Of a stretch of DNA of 64,000 nt, positions 18,570-28,552 are shown piece by piece. The notes under the pieces are model-generated. The model did not search any database. It saw nothing but the letters and a program-made list of their open reading frames with translations, and was not told where the DNA came from. The stretch covers positions 124,001 to 188,000 of the forward strand of contig NZ_JADVKT010000002.1 of NCBI RefSeq assembly GCF_016508255.1, written 5' to 3'. A program made the translations under genes and the position numbers. This DNA is from Acinetobacter calcoaceticus. GTDB taxonomy: Bacteria; Pseudomonadota; Gammaproteobacteria; Pseudomonadales; Moraxellaceae. Within the stretch, counting starts at the first letter, position 1. The number at the start of each line of letters is the position of its first letter.

Positions 18570-19756
18570 GCGAACAACAACAAGAACTCACCCGTTCAAT
18601 GAATGTCACTTATAGTGAGCCACCGTTACCGCGTGCCAGTTTAGTGATCTGGATTGTGGGTATTGGTTTAGTTATTTTCTTTATCTGGGCATGGGTATTT
18701 AAGCTTGAAGAAGTGTCTACTGGTACAGGTAAAGTCATTCCATCATCTAAAGAGCAGGTCATCCAGTCTTTAGAGGGGGGTATTTTAACCAAACTGAATG
18801 TACAAGAAGGCGATATTGTTCAAAAAGGCGAAATTCTTGCACAATTAGATCCAACCCGTTTTGCATCTAATGTAGGTGAATCTACATCTTTACTGACTTC
18901 TGCTCAGGCAACAGCAGCGCGGTTACGTGCGGAAGTAAATGGTACACCATTGGTTTTTCCTGAAATTGTGAAGAAACAACCAAAACTTGTACAAGAAGAA
19001 ACAGCACTATATCGTTCACGTCGGGCTGATCTTGAGCAAACACTTGCAGGTTTAAAACAGGCTTTGCAACTGGTACAACAAGAACTGACAATGACGGAAC
19101 CGTTGGTTGCTAAAGGTGCGGCAAGTGAGGTTGAAGTTTTACGTTTACGCCGTGAAGCAAACGACCTTAGAAACAAAATGAATGATGCGCAGAACCAGTA
19201 TTATGTTAAGGCTCGTGAAGAGTTATCTAAAGCCAATACAGATAGCGAAACACAACAACAAATCGTACTTGGTCGTAGTGATAGTTTAGATCGAGCTGTC
19301 TTTAAAGCACCCGTACGTGGTGTTGTAAAAGAAATTGCGGTCACTACCCATGGTGGTGTTATTCCGCAAAATGGTAAATTGATGACCATTGTACCGATTG
19401 ACGAACAATTGCTCATTGAAGCGCGTATTTTGCCACGTGACATTGCTTTTATTCGACCGGGACAAGAAGCACTGGTTAAGATTACTGCCTATGACTACTC
19501 AATTTACGGTGGCTTAAAAGGGAAGGTTACGGTTATTTCTCCAGACACAATTCGTGATGAAGTTAAACAAGACCAATTCTATTATCGTGTTTATATCCGA
19601 ACTGATTCAGACAAGCTTTACAATAAAGAAGGTAAGGCATTCGGTATTACACCAGGTATGGTGGCAACTGTAGATATTCGTACTGGTGAAAAAACAGTAC
19701 TGGATTACTTGCTAAAACCATTTAATAAAGCCAAAGAAGCGTTACGAGAAAGATAA
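18566..19756 (+). CDS. hlyD: Type I secretion membrane-fusion protein (HlyD/LapC type)
   Basis: 396 residues. A single inner-membrane anchor (about 26-44, LVIWIVGIGLVIFFIWAW) is followed by the lipoyl half motif EEVSTGTGKVIPSSKEQVIQSLEGGIL, a long alpha-hairpin (about 110-235), the second lipoyl half FKAPVRGVVKEIAVTTHGGVI and a beta-barrel domain. This order is standard for HlyD of type I systems. It links the ABC transporter to the TolC duct in the periplasm. Last gene of the operon, followed by a terminator. Confidence 0.93.
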   Translation: MSEQQQELTRSMNVTYSEPPLPRASLVIWIVGIGLVIFFIWAWVFKLEEVSTGTGKVIPSSKEQVIQSLEGGILTKLNVQEGDIVQKGEILAQLDPTRFASNVGESTSLLTSAQATAARLRAEVNGTPLVFPEIVKKQPKLVQEETALYRSRRADLEQTLAGLKQALQLVQQELTMTEPLVAKGAASEVEVLRLRREANDLRNKMNDAQNQYYVKAREELSKANTDSETQQQIVLGRSDSLDRAVFKAPVRGVVKEIAVTTHGGVIPQNGKLMTIVPIDEQLLIEARILPRDIAFIRPGQEALVKITAYDYSIYGGLKGKVTVISPDTIRDEVKQDQFYYRVYIRTDSDKLYNKEGKAFGITPGMVATVDIRTGEKTVLDYLLKPFNKAKEALRER

Positions 19757-19758
19757 TA

Positions 19759-19788
19759 AAAAAGCCCCGAAATTCGGGGCTTTTTTTA
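19759..19788 (+). terminator. Terminator of the type I secretion operon
   Basis: GC-rich stem AAAAAGCCCCG / CGGGGCTTTTT with a 5-nt loop and T7 tail, starting right after the hlyD-like stop. Confidence 0.93.
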
Positions 19789-19848
19789 TGGGTTTGATTC
19801 TATTAAATTCACGTTATAATTTGATTTTTCTTATGCTTTATTTAATTT

Positions 19849-20448
19849 ATGGCTTTTACGATTGCATCACCCATTACGTTTGAAGAAGAAATTAAAAAAA
19901 GTAGATTTGAGGCCATTGCTGTACCTGTAGAAAATGAACAGCAAGTTAAAGAATTTTTAGAACAAAACAAAGATATTTCGACAACTCATCAATGTTGGGC
20001 ATGGAAAATTGGCCATAACGTTCGCTTTAACGATGATGGTGAACCTTCAGGAACAGCAGGGCGTCCAATCTTGGCAACCATTGAAGGGAATGAACTGACT
20101 AATATTATTGTGATGGTTAACCGTTGGTATGGTGGAATAAAACTCGGAACTGGTGGCCTTGTAAGAGCATACGGTGGCTGTGCCGGACAATGTTTACTTT
20201 TGGCTGAGCGTATTGAACTCATTGCAAAAAAGACGATTTACTTTTCCTGTCACTTTAATGAATGGGCTATCTTTCAATATGAGCTTACTCAGCAACAAAT
20301 TGAATATCAGGAAACTTACACTGCAACAGGTGTAGATGTCGAAGCAAGACTACAAATACATCAAATTGAGCCACTTGCCTTAAAGCTAAGAGATGTAACA
20401 CGTGGTCGTGAAGCGTTAAAAATTGAGGATGAATTAACTGATGACTGA
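19849..20448 (+). CDS. yigZ: IMPACT/YigZ family protein
   Basis: 199 residues. The N-terminal IMPACT domain is marked by FEEEIKKSRFEAIAVPV, then HQCWAWKIG, FNDDGEPSGTAGRPIL and MVNRWYGGIKLGTGGLVRAYGGCA, a nearly invariant signature. A C-terminal ferredoxin-like DUF1949-type domain (about 130-199) follows. The eukaryotic homologue regulates GCN2, and the bacterial family is linked to translation or ribosome maturation, with no settled biochemical role. Its last 8 bp overlap the next gene, an acyltransferase. Confidence 0.92.
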   Translation: MAFTIASPITFEEEIKKSRFEAIAVPVENEQQVKEFLEQNKDISTTHQCWAWKIGHNVRFNDDGEPSGTAGRPILATIEGNELTNIIVMVNRWYGGIKLGTGGLVRAYGGCAGQCLLLAERIELIAKKTIYFSCHFNEWAIFQYELTQQQIEYQETYTATGVDVEARLQIHQIEPLALKLRDVTRGREALKIEDELTDD

Positions 20449-21052
20449 TTCCTTACTTAAATATCGTGAACAGCATAAGCACCGTTTAAATTATATGCCA
20501 TGGTTATATTGGACTTTAAAACCTAAAAATCGTGCTTGGGCTGAAGAATGGCAAAAAGAATATCAGGCTTATTTGATGGACATGGAAACTGTTGAGATTG
20601 GGGAAAATTGTTTTATTTCACCTTTAGCTCATATTTTTGCTGAGCCAGGACGAAAAATTATTATTGGTGATAATTGTTTTATCGCAGCAGATTGCAGTTT
20701 GCATGGACCTCTTGAAATTGGCAATGAGGTTGCGATAAACCATCATTGTATTTTAGATGGAGGACGAGCCGGCATAAAGTTGCATGATCAGGTTCGTATT
20801 GCTGCATATTGCCATTTATATGCATTTGATCATGGTATGCAATTAGACCGTCCACTTTACCAGCAACCTGTCACTTCGAAAGGAATTGAAATTGAGCAAG
20901 ACGTTTGGTTGGGGGCACATGTGGGTATTAAAGATGGTATTAAAATAGGTAAGCATGCTGTGATTGGCATGAATAGTATGGTGACGAAAGATGTGGAACC
21001 GTACCATATTGTGGGTGGTAACCCCGCAAAATTTATTCGTTTAAGGGAATAA
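20441..21052 (+). CDS. Left-handed beta-helix acyltransferase (CatB/LacA/MaaT-like)
   Basis: 203 residues. Hexapeptide repeats run from about residue 45 to 195 (IGENCFISPLAHIFAE, IIIGDNCFIAADCSLHG, LEIGNEVAINHHCILDG, then IEQDVWLGAHVGIKDGIKIG, HAVIGMNSMVTKDVEPYHIV, GGNPAKFIR). The ending is the usual O-acetyltransferase signature, with a likely catalytic His in the FDHG loop. It probably acetylates a sugar or small hydroxyl compound using acetyl-CoA. It overlaps the yigZ-like gene by 8 bp, but a functional link is not obvious. Confidence 0.85.
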   Translation: MTDSLLKYREQHKHRLNYMPWLYWTLKPKNRAWAEEWQKEYQAYLMDMETVEIGENCFISPLAHIFAEPGRKIIIGDNCFIAADCSLHGPLEIGNEVAINHHCILDGGRAGIKLHDQVRIAAYCHLYAFDHGMQLDRPLYQQPVTSKGIEIEQDVWLGAHVGIKDGIKIGKHAVIGMNSMVTKDVEPYHIVGGNPAKFIRLRE

Positions 21053-21207
21053 TACAGTCTCAAGAATGTAATAAAATGTTTGATCTTTAAACAAAAAAGT
21101 TGATTTTTACACATAAACCTTAACATACAGATTTTTATCTATGTTAAGTTAAAGCTAAGTTTTAATAATAATCTCCAAGGCAATAGACCTGAAGAAGAGA
21201 GGCTGAC

Positions 21208-22050
21208 ATGAACCGTGTTATTGCGTGTATTGACTCATCACCGTGTATTAATGCTATTGCCGATGCAGCAGCATGGGTTGCTAAAGCAACCGGACGAGAA
21301 CTTGTATTATTACAAATTCTAGACTATTACCCTGCAAGTTATCATCTTGGTGAAATTAGTGGCGTAATTGGCTTTGAAAGCAATGCAATGCTGCTAAAAG
21401 AGTTAGCTGAGCTGGAACAAAAACAAAGTGAACTCGCTTTAGACTATAGCAATAATTTACTCCGTCATATTTCTGATCTTATTAAAGAAAAACACGATAT
21501 TACCTGTTCAAAAATTCAAGAAAAAGGTGATTTTTTAGAGCAAAGTTTTAATCTCTTGCATGAAAATGACATTGTAATTTTAGGTCGAGTCGGGGAAAGA
21601 GCTGCCGAAAAACATAAACCAATTGGGAGTAATGTTGAAAACTTTATTCGTGGAGCTAACTGTACTATTTTGACGATTGGTGAAAACTTTAAAATACCAA
21701 CACGATTTATCTTCGCCTATGAATATTCACCAACTTGCCAAAAAATGATGCGCCGTATTGCGCAAAGTGATTTATTGAGAACCCTCCAATGCCATTTGGT
21801 TTATGTAGGCGATCACCCAGAAATTTTAAATGAACCTGAGCATTACCTTAAACAAGCAGGCATTGATGTCGTGACTGTATACCGCTATGGCGATGTTGCA
21901 CAAAATATTTTAGAGTACCAACAAGAACATGGTATTCAAATTATTGTGCTAGGGGCATTTAGTCATAGCAAGATTCATCAATTCTTCTTAGGAAGTATTG
22001 CGACAACTATATTCCGAAACGCGACTGTGCCATTGCTTGTGGCTAAATAA
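21208..22050 (+). CDS. Tandem-domain universal stress protein
   Basis: 280 residues with two Usp folds. The first (1-155) starts NRVIACIDSSPCINAIADAA and ends in DIVILGRVGERA...IGSNVENFIRGANCTILTIG. The second (165-280) starts RFIFAYEYSPTCQKMMRRIA and ends in IIVLGAFSHSKIHQFFLGSIATTIFRNATVPLLVA, whose G-x2-G-x9-G(S/T)-like loop suggests nucleotide binding. Cytoplasmic stress-survival protein. GAGG lies 7 nt before the ATG. Monocistronic, followed by a large hairpin. Confidence 0.9.
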   Translation: MNRVIACIDSSPCINAIADAAAWVAKATGRELVLLQILDYYPASYHLGEISGVIGFESNAMLLKELAELEQKQSELALDYSNNLLRHISDLIKEKHDITCSKIQEKGDFLEQSFNLLHENDIVILGRVGERAAEKHKPIGSNVENFIRGANCTILTIGENFKIPTRFIFAYEYSPTCQKMMRRIAQSDLLRTLQCHLVYVGDHPEILNEPEHYLKQAGIDVVTVYRYGDVAQNILEYQQEHGIQIIVLGAFSHSKIHQFFLGSIATTIFRNATVPLLVAK

Positions 22051-22055
22051 TAAGA

Positions 22056-22100
22056 TTTCCATATAGTTATCCGCAAATCTTGTGGATAACTATATGGAAA
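22056..22100. repeat. Perfect 17-bp inverted repeat after the universal stress gene
   Basis: TTTCCATATAGTTATCC at 22056-22072 pairs perfectly with its reverse complement at 22084-22100 around an 11-nt loop. It has no T tract, so it may be a processed 3' hairpin or an attenuating structure rather than a standard terminator. It begins within 6 nt of the stop codon. Confidence 0.7.
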
Positions 22101-22166
22101 AGCAACAGTAATAAAAGTAATTTATTGATTATAAATAAAAAAATAAAAAAGCTGTTTTTTTAACCG

Positions 22167-22841
22167 TTATTTCACAATTGCAATTGCGAAGCCATCATGG
22201 CCTTTTGAACCAACCGTTTGCAAGGCTGTACACGACAATATTTGTGGGTGGTTTTCGAGGGCTTTAAACATTTCACGAATGCCTTCAATACTTGGTTTTT
22301 TATTATCTGGATTTAAAATATCCCCTGCACGAATCACATTATCAAGCACAATAATCGTACCTGATCTGGAAAATTTAAGGCTCAATTCTAAGTATTCCGG
22401 ATATCCCTGTTTATCTGCATCTATGAAAATAAAATCAAACGGCTCAATAGACTGAGGATCAATTGCAGAAAGAATATCTGCGGCTCGGCCAGCTTTAAGT
22501 TCAACTTTTACAGGAAGATTGGCATGATCGATATTTTTTTGTGCCATTTCTGCGTGAGTATCACGGCCTTCTATCGTCAGTAAATAACCATCTTCAGGTA
22601 AAGCACGGCCTAGCCAAATTGTACTGTATGCAGCAAAGGTTCCAATTTCTAAAACTCGTTTGCATTTATTCATTTGAATAAGCATCTGCAAGAACATTCC
22701 TTGATTAGGAGCTACTGCAAGATGATTTGAAAAGCCATGTTCATCGGTATTTTTTAATGCATAGTCGAGTCGCGGGTCTTCGGGAATTAAATGTGAATCG
22801 ATATATTCGTCAATGTCTGTCCACATCTGCTGCATAATCAA
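22167..22841 (-). CDS. SAM-dependent O-methyltransferase (family 3)
   Basis: 224 residues, class I fold. Motif I is KRVLEIGTFAAYSTIWLG, an acidic residue ends strand 2 (LLTIEGRD), the metal-binding motif is FIFIDADKQGYPEYL, and IIVLDNVIRAGDI supplies a second metal/substrate ligand block. This matches the caffeoyl-CoA/catechol O-methyltransferase-like family, which uses a divalent metal to methylate a hydroxyl. Substrate unknown. Single gene. Confidence 0.88.
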   Translation of the reverse strand: MIMQQMWTDIDEYIDSHLIPEDPRLDYALKNTDEHGFSNHLAVAPNQGMFLQMLIQMNKCKRVLEIGTFAAYSTIWLGRALPEDGYLLTIEGRDTHAEMAQKNIDHANLPVKVELKAGRAADILSAIDPQSIEPFDFIFIDADKQGYPEYLELSLKFSRSGTIIVLDNVIRAGDILNPDNKKPSIEGIREMFKALENHPQILSCTALQTVGSKGHDGFAIAIVK

Positions 22842-23036
22842 ATTTACCTATATGTTGATAGGGGTATTTTAAACGTTTATGCCTAGAGTGCAAAAATCTT
22901 CGTTTGTAGAAATTTTGGTTGATTATTGAATAAGCAAATTATTTTTTCTAAGCTGCTTACTCAAATTAAAAAATGAGCATAAAAGGCTCATTTCTTGCTT
23001 ATTGTTTTAATGTTTAATTAGGAATGTATAAATAAG

Positions 23037-23483
23037 ATGGATATTACGTTTGGTGCTTTCACAAATGTAGATTTTGAAGATGCTATGGACGTTTATTGTT
23101 CAGCTTTTAGTCATGAGCCATGGAATGAGCAATTTGATGATTTAGGACCAATGAGAAAATATTTTGAGAGTTATTTCCAATATTCATGTTCTTTTGGCTT
23201 TTGTGCAAAATGGGAAAACAAACTAATTGGCGTAGGAATGGGACATATTCATCCGACCATACAAGGAATTCGTTATTATTTAGATGATTTTTTTATTCAT
23301 CACCAATATCAGAGAAATGGAGTTGGTTCTAAGCTTTTAAATTATATAGAAGGAAAGTGTAGAGAAAATAATATAGAAACCATTGTTTTGCATACGTTGA
23401 GAGAATCTATTTCAGAAGATTTTTATAAAAAGCATGGTTTTAAAACCCGTTCAAAACTTAGCTCTTTAGCTAAACGCTTGTAG
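23037..23483 (+). CDS. GNAT-family N-acetyltransferase
   Basis: 148 residues. The acetyl-CoA binding motif A is DDFFIHHQYQRNGVGSKLLNYIE (Q/R-x2-G-x-G/S variant), followed by IETIVLHTLRESISEDFYKKHGFK, the usual motif B with the Tyr/His near the end. Short and single-domain, substrate not predictable. It shares a strong bidirectional terminator with the convergent M15 gene. Confidence 0.85.
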   Translation: MDITFGAFTNVDFEDAMDVYCSAFSHEPWNEQFDDLGPMRKYFESYFQYSCSFGFCAKWENKLIGVGMGHIHPTIQGIRYYLDDFFIHHQYQRNGVGSKLLNYIEGKCRENNIETIVLHTLRESISEDFYKKHGFKTRSKLSSLAKRL

Positions 23484-23494
23484 TGGGCTTCAGT

Positions 23495-23527
23495 AAAAAC
23501 TCCTTTCAATCGAAAGGAGTTTTTTTA
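23495..23527. terminator. Bidirectional terminator between convergent genes
   Basis: Thirteen-base-pair stem AAAAACTCCTTTC / GAAAGGAGTTTTT with a 4-nt loop and A/T runs on both sides, located between the convergent GNAT and M15 genes. Confidence 0.9.
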
Positions 23528-23528
23528 A

Positions 23529-24263
23529 TTAGAAATTACACATTGAACTGTTTCGGGTTAGGTCAGGTCCCCAAGTACGATAGCCTTGAGTGTCGATATG
23601 AATCTGTCCGGAGCTATATAAACCCACACCTAAGTTTAAACTTTGACCATGCTGAGCCCAGAATTGACACAATTTAAACTTTGTATTTTCAATAAAAGCA
23701 TAGTCTTGTGGCTGTGGAACTTCTGGTCCAATTCGGAAATCAATTGCAGAGTTAAACAAGTGTTTAGAAGAGCTTGCACCACCAGCACACTGGTTTAAAG
23801 GCAGGTCACGATAAACTGAAGTCACTTCAAAGTCGGTTAAAATTTTTGCGGCAACTAAATATTTAAATACGCGTAGGGTAGATAAGGAGTTATTCCATAG
23901 CTCACGGTTTGGTACAGCATATTCAGAACTACCGCATTTTTGCCAATCACGAGCCGATCTTAATAATTCAAAACTTGGTACGATACCTGCTACTTCATTA
24001 CGTGCTAGAAATCTTTCATATTCACGTACACGTTCATAATGATCACCTGTATTCAACCAGGCACGATAGGAAGTAGGCTCAACTTTAGGGGGAATCGGGC
24101 GCTCGATAATAACGCGCTCTTGTGGAATAAAGATTCGTTTACCACTTGGAGAGGTTTTGCCTGTTGTTGTGTGTTGGGGAGAGCTGGCACAACCTATCAT
24201 AACCGCTGGGATTATGCATAAGGGCACCATACTCTGCAAAAACTTCCGCATAAGAAAAATCAA
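23529..24263 (-). CDS. M15-type peptidase lipoprotein (D,D-carboxypeptidase-like)
   Basis: 244 residues. Signal peptide with a lipobox VMIGC (Cys at about residue 25), so the mature protein is probably lipid-anchored. The M15A zinc motifs are visible: SSSKHLFNSAIDFRIG supplies the first His and the Asp, and SSGQIHIDTQGYRTWG supplies the HxD second zinc ligand. The fold is that of peptidoglycan D-Ala-D-Ala carboxypeptidases or endolysin-like amidases, so a role in cell-wall trimming is likely. The Met at residue 5 (24251, MRKFLQ) is the more natural signal-peptide start. Confidence 0.8.
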   Translation of the reverse strand: MIFLMRKFLQSMVPLCIIPAVMIGCASSPQHTTTGKTSPSGKRIFIPQERVIIERPIPPKVEPTSYRAWLNTGDHYERVREYERFLARNEVAGIVPSFELLRSARDWQKCGSSEYAVPNRELWNNSLSTLRVFKYLVAAKILTDFEVTSVYRDLPLNQCAGGASSSKHLFNSAIDFRIGPEVPQPQDYAFIENTKFKLCQFWAQHGQSLNLGVGLYSSGQIHIDTQGYRTWGPDLTRNSSMCNF

Positions 24264-24347
24264 AAGCTTATAAATATTGCAGCTATTTTAATGCAAAACA
24301 GTGCACAAATTACGAGGAATTTGCAATGAAATGTTTGAAAAGGGTAT

Positions 24348-24378
24348 AAAAAAGATCAGCGGTTGCTGATCTTTTTTT
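24348..24378 (-). terminator. Terminator of fdxA
   Basis: Perfect stem AAAAAAGATCAGC / GCTGATCTTTTTT with a 4-nt loop, immediately downstream of fdxA on the minus strand. It is symmetric enough to work in both directions. Confidence 0.88.
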
Positions 24379-24382
24379 GAAA

Positions 24383-24706
24383 TTACTTTTCAAGATATTG
24401 TAATTTATCAGGTTTACCGTTCCATTCTTCACGGTCAGCCGGTTGATCACCAATTTGAGTAATGTTAGGCCATTTTTGAGAAAGATCAGCATTTAATTCA
24501 ATAAATACTTCCTGACCTTCTGGTAACTCGTCTTCAGAGAAAATTGCATTTGCTGGGCACTCTGGTTCACATAATGCACAGTCAATACATTCATCAGGAT
24601 TGATCACTAGGAAATTCGGACCTTCGTAAAAACAGTCTACAGGACAAACTTCTACGCAATCTTGGTATTTACATTTAATACAATTTTCAGTGACAACAAA
24701 GGTCAT
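24383..24706 (-). CDS. fdxA: 7Fe ferredoxin ([3Fe-4S][4Fe-4S])
   Basis: 107 residues. The N-terminal cluster region [24 protein letters not shown] carries the spaced Cys set of FdxA-type ferredoxins; [16 protein letters not shown] carries the second set. The C-terminal extension ([22 protein letters not shown]) is typical of the Azotobacter FdI-like family. Small cytoplasmic electron carrier. Monocistronic, with its own terminator. Confidence 0.95.
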   Translation of the reverse strand: MTFVVTENCIKCKYQDCVEVCPVDCFYEGPNFLVINPDECIDCALCEPECPANAIFSEDELPEGQEVFIELNADLSQKWPNITQIGDQPADREEWNGKPDKLQYLEK

Positions 24707-25050
24707 GGCGACAGCTACCTAAAAAATATGGTTTCATTTCGAATAGCTTATTTTAGGCAAAAAAGGGGTAAACAAACAATTGCTTTTATTGATATTCTTT
24801 ATTCATGCATATGAAGATAAGTTAATACGTTGATAATCAAATAGATCTTCTATCCTTCAGATGTGCTAATCCATAAAATTAAAATAATAATATATTTTAT
24901 AAAACAATTACTTAAAAAATATTTTCTTTAAATCTTTAGATGTCATTTAAGTCAAGGTATCTATTTTATTAAATGTCTTAACTGCTCATTTTTTCTTTTA
25001 TAAATTTTGATTTTCTGCTTTTTCATTGGAAATCACTTCAATTGGTAGAG
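24707..25050. other. AT-rich gap, no gene seen
   Basis: About 340 bp between the start of fdxA and the end of a GNAT gene. It should hold the fdxA promoter near its left edge. I see no convincing ORF, repeat or RNA fold. Confidence 0.5.
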
Positions 25051-25581
25051 CTAAAGGGTGCAGAGTAAATGGATATCTTCAGGTTCAAGTTGCCAAAGTT
25101 GTTGATCTGGAGCACTTAAGGGTTGTGCGCCATGCTTAATATAGAAATCTACAGTGCGTCGACTTGGGGTTGCTGAAATATACAATTGCTTTGCACCGAG
25201 TTGTTTGGCGGACTCTTTTGCAGCTTGCATAAGTTTGGCACCAATGCCTTGTCCTTGCTGGTCAGCATCTACATAGAAATAGTGGAGTAATTTAGCGTGA
25301 GGGTAATCCGCTATGAGCTGATTTGATACCACACTGATGCCAACGAGTTTTTCAGAGGCATCAAATGCACCGATAAATATTGAACCTTGGTCATAGAGTT
25401 GTTTGAGTTTAGGTGGGTCATTTTCTAAATGATATGCGTCCCAATGTTGCACATCAAAAAAACAATCAACTAAGTTTAGATGTTGCTGATTTTGTATGTA
25501 GTTTTGAGTAATTAATTCACGACGGCTAATCTGCTGCCAAATAAGATCGATTTCAGAACGTTGCAAAGATCTTAAAAACAT
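25051..25581 (-). CDS. GNAT-family N-acetyltransferase
   Basis: 176 residues. The core motif A is LLHYFYVDADQQGQGIGAKLMQAAKESAKQLGAKQLYISAT, containing the canonical Q-x-x-G-x-G acetyl-CoA loop, followed by RRTVDFYIKHGAQPL as motif B. It is of the YafP-like type, with the upstream GAFDASEKLVGISVV strand pair. Substrate unknown. It lies 61 bp downstream of mutS on the same strand and could be co-transcribed with it, though no functional link is evident. Confidence 0.87.
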   Translation of the reverse strand: MFLRSLQRSEIDLIWQQISRRELITQNYIQNQQHLNLVDCFFDVQHWDAYHLENDPPKLKQLYDQGSIFIGAFDASEKLVGISVVSNQLIADYPHAKLLHYFYVDADQQGQGIGAKLMQAAKESAKQLGAKQLYISATPSRRTVDFYIKHGAQPLSAPDQQLWQLEPEDIHLLCTL

Positions 25582-25642
25582 ATAAATATTATTCTCCGAG
25601 ATGAATAAGCAGACCTAAGCCTGCTTATTCGGATGTGGTTTA

Positions 25643-28282
25643 TTAAGATTTGAGTGCAGCTTTCAGCTCATAGAGTTGTTCAAGTGCCTGACGTGGCGAT
25701 AAGTTATCGACTTCAATTTGCTTAAGTAAATCTAGAGCAGGGGATGAAACTTCTATTTCGACAACTTTCTCTATGATTTGTGAACCAGAGTTAGCATCTG
25801 GTGGAGCAAACAAATCGTTTTGAAAGCTGGTTTGTAGATGTTGCTGCTGCTGTTTCTCTAGAATACGTAAACGCTTTTGAGCTTCTTTAATGACATTGGC
25901 AGGAATGCCCGCTAATTTTGCCACTTGTAAACCATGACTTTGGCTTGCAGGGCCTTGTTGAACCTTATGCAATAAAATCAGATTGCCATTAAGCTCTTGC
26001 GCCGTCACATGATAGTTATCAATTCCTGCTTCACTACCAAGTTCAGTCAACTCAAAATAATGTGTAGCAAATAGACATAAACATTTTACGCGCTTGGTTA
26101 AATCAACCACGCAAGCCCATGCTAAAGACAAACCATCATAAGTACTGGTTCCACGGCCAACTTCATCCATCAAGACAAGTGATTGATTAGTGGCATGGTG
26201 CAGAATCTGTGAAGTTTCTGTCATCTCAACCATAAAGGTCGATTTGCCTGTAGATAAATCGTCGGCTGAACCAATACGCGTGAAAATGCGGTCAATTGGA
26301 CCAAGCTTGGCTGCTTTGGCTGGAATATAACTACCACAGTATGCCAATAAACTAATTAATGCCGTTTGACGCATAAATGTTGATTTACCGCCCATGTTTG
26401 GGCCAGTAATAATTGCCATACGGTGCTGAGCATCAAGGAAAGTATCATTTGGAGTAAATGGTGCTTTATTTAATGCTTCAACAACAGGGTGGCGACCAGC
26501 CTGAATTTTAATGCCCGTTTCAGGGGTAAATTCAGGACGCGCCCAATTGTTTAAACGTGCTTGATGAGCAAAGTTAGCAACTACATCAATTTGAGCAATT
26601 GCTGAACTCATCATTTGAAGATGAGCAATATTTTCGCGAAGATTTTCAAGTAAAGCTTCGAATAATGCTTTTTCACGTGCTAATGCACGCGACTCGCTCG
26701 ACAGTACTTTATCTTCAAAACTTTTGAGTTCAGGGGTAATGTAGCGTTCAGCATTTTTTAACGTCTGACGACGGATATAGTCTGCTGGTGCTTGTTCTGC
26801 TTGAGCACGAGTCAGTTCAATGTAGTAACCACTTACACGGTTATAACCGATTTTAAGGGTATTAATGCCAGTACGTTCACGCTCTTTAATTTCTAAATCA
26901 ATGAGGAATTGACCTGCATGATCACGGATTTGACGTAATTCATCGAGGTCGGCATCATAACCTTCTGCAATTACATTGCCATCACGAAGTAATACAGGTG
27001 GATTTTCAACAATCGCTGCCATTAAGTGTTGATGAAGTGCTTTAAAATCACCAAGTTCTTGATCGAGTTGAACGAGTAGTTTTGATTTTTTTGCTTGAAT
27101 GACTGATGTTAGCGCCGTTCTTAAAGCTGGAATTTGTGCACATGCATGACGAAGTTGAACTAAATCGCGCGGTCGCGCACTGCCTAAAGCAACACGGCTA
27201 AGCACGCGTTCAATATCACCAATTTCTTTAAGCACTAAACGAACAGGGGTTTCATGATATCCCTGAATGAGTTGCTCAATTGCATCTAAACGAGCATCGA
27301 GCAATGCAGTATCACGAACAGGTTGCATCAGTGTGCGGCTTAATAGGCGGCCACCCATTGCAGTTTGGCAGTCATTTACCAGTTGGAATAATGATGTTCC
27401 ATGTTCAAATAATGGTTCAATAATTTCTAGGTTACGGCGCGTGATTGGGTCAAGCGCAATAAAGTCTGTGCTTTGTTCAAGTTGAATTGAACGAATATGT
27501 GGTAATGCAGTTTTTTGTGTTTCTTTTGCATAGTGAATGAGTGCAGCGGCAGCAGCTTTAGCTAAAGGCAATGTGTCTAAGCCAAAACCTGAAAGCGTTG
27601 ATACCGTGAACTGATCACATAGGGTTTTTTGTGCATTATTTAGATTGAAGTCTACATTTGGACGTTTGGTCACGGGGCAATCTAAGTGTTTTTTAATTTG
27701 CTCAATAATATGAGTATCGACCAAATCTTCATCAATCAAAATTTCACTTGGCATTAAACGCGCAAGTTCAATCGGCAATTGTTCTGGCTTGTAATCTTGC
27801 TGTTGAACTTTAAAAATGCCTGCGCTTAAGTCGAGTAAAGCGAAACCAATCTGGTTTTGATGAATGCATAATGAGACTAAATTAGATGATTGATAACTAC
27901 TGAGTAATGCATCATCAGTTAAAGTACCCGGAGTAAGAATACGAACAACTTTACGATCAACCGGACCTTTACCTGTCACTTCCCCAACTTGTTCGCAAAT
28001 GGCTACAGTGCGCCCAGCTTTGACAAGACGTGCAAGATAACCTTCTGCCGCGTGATAGGGAACACCCGCCATTGGAATAGGTCGGCCACTGGCTTTACCA
28101 CGATGAGTTAAGGTAATACCTAAAAGTTTGGCTGCTAAATGAGCATCTTCAAAAAAGAGTTCATAAAAGTCACCCATACGGTAGAACAGCAACGCATGTT
28201 GATAGTCCGTTTTGACTTTCAGATATTGCTGCATCATAGGTGTATGAGAAGATAAGTCAGCCATGATTTCAGCGCTATTCAT
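25643..28282 (-). CDS. mutS: DNA mismatch repair ATPase MutS
   Basis: 879 residues, full length. The N-terminal mismatch-recognition domain begins [31 protein letters not shown] with the conserved Phe-x-Glu-type clamp nearby. The clamp and lever domains follow, then the ATPase: Walker [34 protein letters not shown], Walker [17 protein letters not shown] and the [10 protein letters not shown] helix. The C-terminal tail carries the small tetramerisation region. Recognises mismatches and recruits MutL; mutL is not in this window. Confidence 0.98.
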   Translation of the reverse strand: MNSAEIMADLSSHTPMMQQYLKVKTDYQHALLFYRMGDFYELFFEDAHLAAKLLGITLTHRGKASGRPIPMAGVPYHAAEGYLARLVKAGRTVAICEQVGEVTGKGPVDRKVVRILTPGTLTDDALLSSYQSSNLVSLCIHQNQIGFALLDLSAGIFKVQQQDYKPEQLPIELARLMPSEILIDEDLVDTHIIEQIKKHLDCPVTKRPNVDFNLNNAQKTLCDQFTVSTLSGFGLDTLPLAKAAAAALIHYAKETQKTALPHIRSIQLEQSTDFIALDPITRRNLEIIEPLFEHGTSLFQLVNDCQTAMGGRLLSRTLMQPVRDTALLDARLDAIEQLIQGYHETPVRLVLKEIGDIERVLSRVALGSARPRDLVQLRHACAQIPALRTALTSVIQAKKSKLLVQLDQELGDFKALHQHLMAAIVENPPVLLRDGNVIAEGYDADLDELRQIRDHAGQFLIDLEIKERERTGINTLKIGYNRVSGYYIELTRAQAEQAPADYIRRQTLKNAERYITPELKSFEDKVLSSESRALAREKALFEALLENLRENIAHLQMMSSAIAQIDVVANFAHQARLNNWARPEFTPETGIKIQAGRHPVVEALNKAPFTPNDTFLDAQHRMAIITGPNMGGKSTFMRQTALISLLAYCGSYIPAKAAKLGPIDRIFTRIGSADDLSTGKSTFMVEMTETSQILHHATNQSLVLMDEVGRGTSTYDGLSLAWACVVDLTKRVKCLCLFATHYFELTELGSEAGIDNYHVTAQELNGNLILLHKVQQGPASQSHGLQVAKLAGIPANVIKEAQKRLRILEKQQQQHLQTSFQNDLFAPPDANSGSQIIEKVVEIEVSSPALDLLKQIEVDNLSPRQALEQLYELKAALKS

Positions 28283-28552
28283 GCGTATTAAACCCTTAAA
28301 AAATCAATAATAAATAAGTTAACTTTGAAAGTTTGGTTATCCAACCAATTCTAACAACTTCTGTGTAAATCTGACTTAATCTAAGAAAAAAGTATACGTT
28401 TAAGTGTACCTTTTTTAGTGTCAATATTGGGTTAACAGTGTGTGAAATTAACTTAAATTTTCACGGTTGCAATCTTAACAAATTGAAGCTGATTGACAAA
28501 AAGGATTCCTAAAATAGTTGAGGAAATAAACAGCAAAAAGAAAGTGGCCTTA